Assembly (NCBI GenBank): GCA_013433145.1
Contig: CM024183.1
Location: 3,128,501-3,192,500, forward strand
Length of the DNA stretch: 64,000 nt
Source of the DNA: Ascaris suum
Lineage: Eukaryota > Nematoda > Chromadorea > Rhabditida > Ascarididae
Direction: 5' to 3'
Shown here: positions 55,368-64,000 of the stretch, piece after piece
Layout of the letters: each line of letters begins with the position of its first letter
Position numbering within the stretch: position 1 is the first letter of the stretch
Position numbers and translations under genes: made by a program
Notes under the pieces: model-generated
Told to the model about the DNA's origin: nothing
What the model saw: only the letters and a program-made list of their open reading frames with translations
The model's database searches: none

Positions 55368-55388
55368 CCCCCCCCCCCCCCCCCCCCC
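55368..55388 (+). repeat. C21 homopolymer
   Basis: Twenty-one consecutive cytosines inside a longer CT-rich tract; the strand-reversed counterpart of the G25 run at 48279. Confidence 0.9.
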
Positions 55389-58345
55389 TTCCCAATTATA
55401 CCACCTATCTCAATTGAATTTTTCTCCTCAAACGTGGTTTATTTCTTATGTAATGCGCACTAGTAGTTAGTTCATTTAGTTGTTAGGTGTTTTTATAGAA
55501 CATTTTATTTGTGCTTGCACACCTTTTTTTTTATTATGAAGTTAAATGCTTATTCTTTCAATGTATTATAATAAACGTGAATCGTTTCCGAAAAAGATAG
55601 CTAATTAGTTGTTGATATATGTAAAAAGTTTATGACTCAGAGGCGACTCTTTCGGAAAATCGAGCAAATTTTTGGTTGAAACCGGATTTGATGTAGTCAT
55701 AATGCGCTGAAATCGCATCGATTTCAGAAACCATCATTTTTTAACCGCTCAATTATCGAAAATTAGTACGATTAAACTAGCTGGATTAACTCGTCACAAT
55801 ATGTTTGCCGTTGTATTCCCTATGGTATACATAGTTTACAACTGATGCAAATTCGTTTTTACGAAACGATTCTCATCCCACTTCATTGAATAATTCGCTA
55901 ACGTCAAAAATATTTCGGTGGTTTTTTTGTTGTGCATTGTAAAGAACTGCAACGCTAAAAGGCAAACATCATAGCAAACAAAAAAACGAATCTCGAAACG
56001 GCTTTTAAAAAAATCTCGAAATCGATATTTAAGCAAAAAAAATTTTCAAAACCGGTGCTAAGTGTTTCGGAGAGAAACTCATCGAAATTCAACAATACTT
56101 CAAGGACAAAATGGCGATTTTATAAACGATCATCAATGGGATTTCCTGAATGTATTGCATTAAGAAATATATAAAATATTTCAGAGAAACTCGAATGTCG
56201 AATTAGAATATCGAAATAAAAAGAATATTTTTTTTAAACTCTGAAAGATTGAAGTGAAAACATTTGAGAGGTTCTTCTTCATCTATCATTGAAGACAATG
56301 AATGTGAACTTTTAGTATCTCCTAGAATCAACAATTCTTTCAAAGTGCTGTTGATGAGATCTATTCGGTGTATAAAGGGAGAGAGAGAAGAGTGAGCAAG
56401 AGAGAGAGGTGAAAAGTATACATTTGTTTTAACCATTAACATACCAGTTTCATTCCTCCTATGAGCTCGCCCTAATGCATTCTCTACGATTGGACGTTTA
56501 ATATCTGCAAATATTTTCGAGAGGAAATCTTATCGTTGTCTAATTTAATCAAAAATTGAATTCCTGTTGAATTTCGTTGTGATCTCTTTTCAGCATTGCA
56601 AGCATTAAAACTACTTTAAGACGCACCGTATTGCGGTGAATAAAACCCCATGGGACTAAAAATTGCCAGGTTTTTTAGATCTTTTTTTTCCACTATGAAA
56701 GGAGATTTAACGAGAGGAAATTGGGAGAAAATGAAGTTTCCCAGAACGTTTAGATGGGGACTCATTCCAACGATTTCTATTGAGGAGGAAGAGATTTCAT
56801 TCGAGGTCATACAGTATTTGGGCAAATTATAGTGGACAGGCAATTTTTACACAAATGGTGTTGGCGGAAGCAAAATAATGTGCAAAGAGAAATGTGAAAC
56901 GCCATAACTGAAAAGAAATATATGATCCTCGAAATTCACAAATAACAGCATTGAAATATCCGAAATAATGCCTCACGCAAGGAACATCGAAAATGGGAGC
57001 ATTAACGGAGGGAAAAGAGATGACGATATGAGGAGCTGTAAAAAGAAGAGTCATAATATCTAAGAAGTGTGACGGGTGGAGAGGGGGAGAAGCAAAGGAA
57101 ACGAGGAGAAGGGAGGGGCCGGTTGAGTGATCTTCGCTAGAGAACACCGAAATGCTTTGACGCTGCGCAACCGACCTGTACCAAATACCTTGGCATCAAC
57201 AATAATTGTTAACTGTATAAATGATATGATAAGTCGAGCGTCTCAATATGAAGGTCATTTTAATTCTTACTTGAAACAATAACCTCAATACTTAGGTAGC
57301 GATTACATATCGCACAGCTTCAACTCAAATCTATAGAAACTGTTGATGCAATACATTCTAGTAGCATATCTAGAGGCATATCTCTATGAAGTCTCTTTGC
57401 TTTCCTTTCCTTTCAAGTATATCGTGTCTATTTTCGGAAGATGCCAATGTTAAACGAAGGCATAACGATTATAAACAGTAAATGATAGCACTAATAATCA
57501 CTGATTACAGTAGGTGAGATAGCTGTAATTAGATGCGGAAACGAGTATCTATTTACATTCATGCAAAATTTGCGTGAAAATTTCACACCGCCAAAATTGT
57601 TAGCCAAAGCCTCACTTCGAAAAAAAAGCACTGAAATTTTGAGCATTCATAGCAAGCCAAATTGAATTCATTTTTTGTTAGCACCTAGATGCTTTTTTGA
57701 TTTTGCATTCTTTCATGGCTCAACATGGAAGCGAGGAGGGAGAAAGGAGAGGGTTCGGGGATTCCTATGCCTTAATTATGAGCAAGATAAGCGTTAAGGA
57801 ACATAGTGCTTAAAGTCGATTAGCTGAAGACATCAAACTTTCAACTCGCTATAAATAATCAAAAATCACACCAGCAACATATCTAAGCATGGGAAGTCCA
57901 GCTAAGATGAGTTCAACTTAGTAGTGTAATACAAGTAACACCTGTTGGAGGGAGGGAGGGAGAGGAGAGAGGGGGATATATTAAAATTCAAAAATTAAAC
58001 GCCCTAGTACCATTCTCTTCTTAGCAGTGGGTGAAGAAAATAAAGAAAGATAGAAATAATGCATATAAAATGCGTACAATAATAAATGCATCTCAAATTT
58101 GGTGGATGCATTAATTTCGACTTTTTTTGCCAGAAATTCCATTATGTCATCGGAATTATGTCAGCAATTATGAATTTTTGAGTAATTTTAGCGTATCAAT
58201 GAAGGCATTCAACGAGTCGTAATACTATAATTGCGATGTGAAACGTAATTTCAATATTTCATTGAAGACAACGCAGTAAATGCGTATTTTTTTATTGGCA
58301 CTTTAATTTCTTCTTGTTGAAGTTCTCCTCCGTTCTACCATCACA

Positions 58346-58376
<31 letters not shown>

Positions 58377-58385
58377 TTCTCTCTC
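58346..58385 (+). repeat. (TC)n tract
   Basis: A forty-base, nearly pure CT repeat with occasional TTT interruptions; followed by a further C/T-rich stretch to about 58490. Confidence 0.9.
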
Positions 58386-58591
58386 ATTTATTCCCCTTTT
58401 TATTTATTCCAAATTCCTCCATACTACCCCCCTCCCCTTCTTTTTTCTATACAAATTATTTCCTGATCCTTTCTCGACTTCTCATATTTGATTGTTGTGC
58501 TAATCACAACTGTCATCTGTTGATGCCATGTGACGGCGAGATGTTATGATATCGTCAATAAAATTTACACAAAGAGTCAATAACCTCGTTG

Positions 58592-58831
58592 AATTGGTTG
58601 ATATTTCAGAATCGAAAAGAGCAAAATATTATTGAAAATTTCAAATCGAGATTCACCTATAAAATAGGTCAGGCGATCCACATAACCTATACGACATCGA
58701 AAAGAAGCTCACTATCGTTTTTGAGAATCGAAATCTCTAAAGTTGGATTATGGGCACTATGGCCAACCTCGATAGTGCCCGCTTTTCAGAGGTATCTTGC
58801 ACAACAATTTTGGCGCAAATGTCCGATGTAG
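58592..58831 (+). other. Open frame after a strong acceptor, possible relic
   Basis: After GATATTTCAG, 80 codons are open to a TAG, with a Trp-rich end (LWALWPTSIVPAFQRYLAQQ then FWRKCPM). The opposite strand is also open across it. A perfect hairpin (GGGCACTAT at 58752-58760, ATAGTGCCC at 58772-58780) lies within. An (AAAT)18 tract begins 159 bp downstream, as at the tail of some non-LTR elements. It could be a mobile-element 3' relic or a genuine exon; I cannot decide. Confidence 0.25.
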
Positions 58832-58989
58832 AAAAGACAAGAGGCAACAGCTTGGTCAATTTATTAGTAGCCTCAAGGTTCTCCAATCTTTCGAAACTAT
58901 GAAAAACCTTTCGAGGTAAATGATAAACTTTAAAGATGTTTTCTGTAATCGATATTTTTTTAATATACCTGTAATAAATATTATGAAGG

Positions 58990-58991
58990 AA

Positions 58992-59062
<71 letters not shown>
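58990..59062 (+). repeat. (AAAT)18 microsatellite
   Basis: About 18 perfect tetranucleotide units over 73 bp. Could be the tail of a non-LTR element inserted on the plus strand. Confidence 0.93.
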
Positions 59063-59305
59063 GAACGTAAACGATTAAAATGAGGCACAAGCCGAAACAT
59101 GGAATGACGTGCAAAAGTTCATCAATATTTCATTCGAAACAATTCGTCGATTTAAAGGAATTTCTTTGTGCGCCAAGTAATAACGACACATTGACTGCAA
59201 AGAATTTCTCATTTTCAAGGGCAAAGTGTCTTTCATTACAACGATCGAACTTTAAATAAATCGCTTTTTCTTTGAAGATGTGCGATATTGTGTTTCGATA
59301 TACAT

Positions 59306-59410
59306 GAAATGAAATGAAATAAACTAAGTAGAACTGAACTGAATTGAACTAAATAAAGGTGGAATAAATTGAATTAAACAGGGATGAACTGAAATGATTT
59401 AAATAAATTG
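59306..59410 (+). repeat. Degenerate A-rich pentamer array
   Basis: About 21 five-nucleotide units of the GAAAT/GAACT/GAATT/AAATA type keep register over 105 bp, resembling an old, mutated pentanucleotide satellite. Confidence 0.7.
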
Positions 59411-61040
59411 ACCTCTGAGTAGAACTCTCTCACTAAAACAGTTGTAATTACCTCTGAATTAGGATCCTAGTTAACAGCACCATATACCTGCATTAGCCCT
59501 AAATCTATTGTTAGCATCATGTTTGCTCGAATCAGAAACCAATGCTAACTTTAAAGTTTTATCGAGCACACCGAACAACACCCAGATGAGCAGGTAAGAA
59601 GATGAGGGAATGCAGCACTTAAATGGCTTATCTATCGCACCTTTCGAGTACCTTGATATGCGAGTATGTCTCCTCTCTTATCTAAAATGAATGCAGCGGA
59701 TGAAATTAGCAAAAATTGATGTGCGAACGGTGATGAGAATAAAGTGGCGGTTGAAGGGGTGGCGGTAAAGAAGAGAAGGCCGTAAAAGAGTGCGAATATC
59801 AACGAGCGCTGTCGAGCCTCAAAAGAGGCAGCCGCTCCAATATGGTGAATATTCACACTTTGGAAACACATAACCGATCTCTGCGTGAGACACTCATCGT
59901 GGTCATTTTGGTCAGTTTAATTCCAAAATGACTATAATATATTATTACAATGACCACAATGAATTGTATAAAAATCTATATTGTTAAAAATAAATTTTAT
60001 GTAAGTGAACAAAGTGAATATATGCACTGAGAAATAAAAGTAATATGCAGTACATATAGTAATATGCAGTAATAAATGGATACAATATTAAAAAGTTGCC
60101 CTTTATTGTTATACGTAGAAATGAATTTGCAGTCTGTTGCTACAGCTATTGCAATGGAACATATAATTTTATCTAAGACATGAAAAACTATGCATATATG
60201 AAGACGACGTATATGGCAGCATACTGGAAGTAACGAGAGAAACGCTTCAACAAGGGTACAGTGATCTTCGAATATTCCATCCAAGAGCATTAAAACCGGA
60301 ATATAATAGGAGGATAAGTCATGAATATTTATGGAATATTCGCAAATTTCGATAAATCACCCACTTCTTTGCCTACTAGAATGGCGAATATATATTAATT
60401 CGGATAGTTGTGTTGCTTATTTCTGATTTTATATGAACGAAAGGCGATTATTTTGTCTATTCACTATTGAAATATGCAAATTTCAAAATATCTTCTCTTT
60501 CGTTATGATAGCAAAACTTTTTGAGGGGAATAGTAGCTATTTCCGGTATTTTTCCCAGAAAACAAAACAATTAGGAAATAACACTTATTATTGGTGAATA
60601 AAAAGTGATGCTAGATCATATAACTGTATGAAGTATAATTGCTATTTTATTATATCCATAGTCGATTGATGCGTTACCGTTTTCAGTAAAATGTTTTTGG
60701 CAAATTGCCAATAATTTCTGATTGCATGAAAAATCACCGTGAATATTTTACACGCAATTTTGTTGAATAGAAAACTGCCTTATTGCTATCATATAAGCGG
60801 CAATGGAAGGCTAACTATATGAGACCAATCAACTAAGAAAGCTCAATCTTTATACCGCAAGCAATTTAATATAATCTATTTTGCGATAATGAAGTTGAAT
60901 GTTCGCCGAAATGTGATGGTATTTGTGGTATCAAAAGCCGTCCAAGTAAGCGGAAATATTCAAAAATTCTCTGTAATTCGAAACTGCATCACTATGAACA
61001 ATTAAATTGTTGGATTAACATAGCTTTTATATGCAATCAA

Positions 61041-61646
61041 TGCATATTCTTTGCGTTGATCAGTGAAATGTCCTTCAAAAATCGACCAATTATTTCATTT
61101 ATCATCTCCTTATCACTAAAAAAATGAAGTTTTCAGAACCCGCACAAGCGGAAATACAGTTTCAAGTGGAAAATAAATCTCCTGAAAAGTATAAATTATT
61201 AAAAATAGCATAAAGAACTTTAGAGAACGGAATAAAACTATGCTGGTACTAGGAGTTTAATAGAAAATTTAACTAATAGGTCTTTATCCAGGTGAACACA
61301 AATCACTAAGCTCCGATTCAGAGCCGCGGAATGTGGCCTCATTGAGGTGACAGATGCCAAGGGAGGTGGGAGGGGGGAGGGTTGGAGGAGGATAGAACGA
61401 GCAGAGGTGCTGACAACTTGCCGGTGGTAGGATCTAGCACGAAGCAGCACTCGGTCGTCCAGTCAGCAACCAGTAGGCCGTTCGTCGATATAGAGTTCTA
61501 TACGAGTCCGCCCTAAGTATTTACCAAGCACTTGCGTGCATATTGTGTTCACTCCTCAAATACAATCGTCTTCTATTTTCGCACAAAAGACACACCTTTT
61601 ATATACATTCACATGCATATTCTTTGCATCGGTCAGTGAAATGTCC
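61041..61646 (+). repeat. Diverged 33-bp direct repeat, copies 573 bp apart
   Basis: Copies at 61041-61073 and 61614-61646 share TGCATATTCTTTGC at one end and TCAGTGAAATGTCC at the other and agree at about 29 of 33 positions. The intervening DNA holds a G-rich stretch and no gene. Confidence 0.75.
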
Positions 61647-61690
61647 ATTCACTTCTATTCATTTGCTAATTCCTGAAACATCAATAATAA

Positions 61691-61735
61691 TAGAATGGAA
61701 TAGAATAGGATAGAACAGAAAACAATAGAAAAGAA
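61691..61735 (+). repeat. TAGAA pentanucleotide array
   Basis: Nine units of TAGAA with single-base variants (TGGAA, TAGGA, CAGAA), 45 bp. Confidence 0.8.
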
Positions 61736-62408
61736 TCCATAAACCTGAAATACTGACCTTTTGATACTTGAAACAAGCAGTAGCTAGCACTAGTAATTGT
61801 GAATTGTCCTCCTTCTTAGCGTTTAGAAGATAATGAAGCCATGAAAAGTAGGCCCCCTTTCTCTCCCGTCTTCCCATCATCAGTCAATATTATCCTCATT
61901 TATAATGTCAAAGGCGATTAGTTGTATGCAAGGAAAAGTATGCAACGAATTTTTCAAATAGTACGAAAATTCATTGGCATCAGAAAATGATGCGTATATA
62001 TTCAATTAATTTCACATGGAATCAAAAAAGATTTTAGAAAGAGATCTATTTGAAGACGATCAACATCACCTAAATAGGAGACAGTTTATGCCAGCAATGC
62101 ATTATGAAAATTTATTCATTTAGTACCAATATTCGATTAAATTTGAGAGAAATTTTCGAAGTTGTAATTAAATCATCGAATCGGAAAATCAATCTACACA
62201 AATAAGGACAATTTAAGAAATATATATAAGAAGTAATTAACTTACAAAGTAATCATTTCCTACGTTTACATCTCTCATATAAAAACAATAAAATAACAGC
62301 GCAATAAAAATTATTTAATAAACATACATAATTTACTGAATTACTCTTTAAAAATGCTCATACTATACAGTCTATTAAATAAGATCAATATTTATAGATC
62401 AACTAAAT

Positions 62409-62512
<104 letters not shown>

Positions 62513-63030
62513 TTGTACTCAGTGAACATCGTTGATATGGTGGAATAATATGAGCACAATGAATGCGGAATACCATTGAAAGGGAAGCGATGCGCTTACC
62601 AAACTGCGAGTAAAGGAGATTAACGTGAAATAAAAAAGAGAGACGATGATGAGTCAGATATTTCTATTGACAGTACGAAATCAAATCGAAAAAGAATTGG
62701 AAATATTGTAACGTTTATAAGTACCCAAATTAAAAATTAACCATCCATTTATGGGAATTAGACTCGATTTTTCTCTTGTCTTTTTTCACTTTCTCTCTCC
62801 CTTTCTGTCTTTTCTCTAAAAGTTTTTCACTTTCTCTCTCTCCCTTTCTCACTTTATAATACTCTCTATCGATAGACAATGCGAAATATCAATGATTTAC
62901 TATTTGTAGTAACCGTTGGAAGTGGCAACCCCCTCTCTATTTCTTTTTCCCTCCCCTCTCTCTACCTAGCTACTTACACCCTCATCAACCGCAGTCTTTT
63001 TTATCTGTTTGTTTATCTCTTTCTTTGCAG

Positions 63031-63183
63031 GACAGCTTTAAGTCCTTAATTTTTCAATTCCAACAAAGGGGGCGGCTTCCCAAGCGATCTATGGCGACAC
63101 CGGTGGAAGGGAATACTTTAAAATTTCGGACGATTCATTTGGGCTGCTATAAAATCTGTGAAGTCATTGAAAACCAACAATAA
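63031..63183 (+). CDS. Probable terminal coding exon of an unrecognised gene
   Basis: Follows a strong acceptor (pyrimidine-rich tract ending CTTTCTTTGCAG) and is open in phase 0 for 50 codons: DSFKSLIFQFQQRGRLPKRS, then MATPVEGNTLKFRTIHLGCY and KICEVIENQQ, then TAA. An AATAAA occurs at 63296-63301, 113 nt after the stop. The product is basic with a Cys pair near the end; the family is not recognised. Upstream exons must lie to the left on the same strand; the exon at 44872-44956 is phase-compatible but 18 kb away. The internal ATG could also be a start for a 30-residue frame. Confidence 0.4.
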   Translation, partial: DSFKSLIFQFQQRGRLPKRSMATPVEGNTLKFRTIHLGCYKICEVIENQQ

Positions 63184-63295
63184 CTCCATTCACTTGCCCG
63201 ATCAGCACATGCTCTTAGCTAAGCTTTCCTCTACCCGATCATAATATTTCTTCATCGTAACTTACTAAGTAAAATAATATTTTCAATAATTTAAT

Positions 63296-63301
63296 AATAA
63301 A
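63296..63301 (+). terminator. Poly(A) signal AATAAA
   Basis: Lies 113 nt after the TAA of the 63031-63183 exon. The hexamer is also expected by chance in DNA this AT-rich. Confidence 0.3.
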
Positions 63302-63309
63302 TAGAACTT

Positions 63310-64000
63310 TACCATAATTTATAGTAATATATAAATAAAACAAATAAAAAATTTAGTAAATAAACCTCGATGTTTTTTCACTTTCGGAGATTCTCAATTT
63401 TTTACTGTGGAAAAAAACGAAACAACGAAAGGCAAGCAGCGACAATGATATCCAATAATAAGCTCAATAAGTGTTTCACTTGTTTAGATGCAACTATGAA
63501 TCATCGATGCACACTTTAACAATAATGGACCTTTTGTGTTGTGAACGGAGATTTGCATATAGTAAATTAACATCATAGGCAAGTTTATTATTATTCAATG
63601 TGAAAGGACCCACTAAAAGCATCGATGCAGTTGTTTTCCGCCTTTCTAAATCATTTCAAACACGAACAACGTTTGATTTCAAGTATGATTCAGAGGTGAA
63701 GAAAATCGCACTTCCGTTGGCTTGTTAATATACGTCGACTAGTACATACGAACCGAATGAAACTTCATTTGCATATTCATATCATAAGCATTACTGAATT
63801 CACTTCCGTTAATAAACTAGTACGAAAACTGCATGAATTCAATATCGAAGACGATATGCGCATGAACAATGCACACGCACTATAACGATATTAAATTCTT
63901 TAGACAGAGATGTACTGGATTGAATGCATTTCATCACAACTATGACTTGAAGTTAACCCTCTGTGAGCACAGACCGTCCGCATTTTCCAGGTTAAAGAGG
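63310..64000. other. Right edge, no gene seen
   Basis: AT-rich with no frame, splice pair or repeat that I can support. Confidence 0.4.

Larger units (their letters stand above)
53610..58590. other. Non-coding, no gene seen
   Basis: Contains the C21 run, purine-rich stretches near 57060-57120 and 57945-57980, and a TC-rich tract. Overlapping frames on both strands at 56616-57147 show no recognisable content. Confidence 0.4.

Overview
The window is AT-rich, intron-bearing, gene-poor metazoan nuclear DNA, most likely from a nematode. Three things point that way: the 3' half of an RFX/DAF-19-type transcription factor gene at the left edge, short GT..AG introns (54-64 nt intervals are seen in one small gene), and two decayed non-LTR retrotransposons. 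There is no operon structure, plasmid, phage or CRISPR content. I cannot place the species. All exon models were read by eye from splice signals, reading frame and phase, without homology searches.

Layout. 0.5-6.1 kb, plus strand: C-terminal exons of an RFX transcription factor (certain to 2.77 kb), with well-signalled small 3' exons up to a poly(A) signal near 6.1 kb. 6-14.6 kb: mostly non-coding, with a (TA)69 array and a few weak candidate exons. 14.7-16.7 kb, plus: a signal-peptide exon of a small secreted protein, with a minus-strand CR1/Jockey-like reverse-transcriptase relic in the following intron. 21.9-22.75 kb, plus: a compact three-exon gene for an 84-residue protein of unknown function, with a poly(A) signal. 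26.6-33.3 kb, minus: the largest gene, encoding a proline- and serine-rich protein of about 1,070 residues with two N-terminal WH2 actin-binding motifs. 35.0-35.7 kb, minus: an RTE-like LINE 3' relic with an A/T-rich tail. 36-64 kb: largely non-coding, rich in microsatellites, homopurine/homopyrimidine tracts and A-rich pentamer repeats, with a handful of candidate plus-strand exons (38.9, 39.9, 44.9, 53.3 and 63.0 kb) that may belong to one or more unrecognised genes with very long introns.

The recognisable genes do not form a pathway. One is a nuclear transcription factor of the family that controls ciliary genes, one is a predicted actin-cytoskeleton scaffold, and two are small proteins of unknown role. 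Most of the remaining sequence holds simple repeats and relics.
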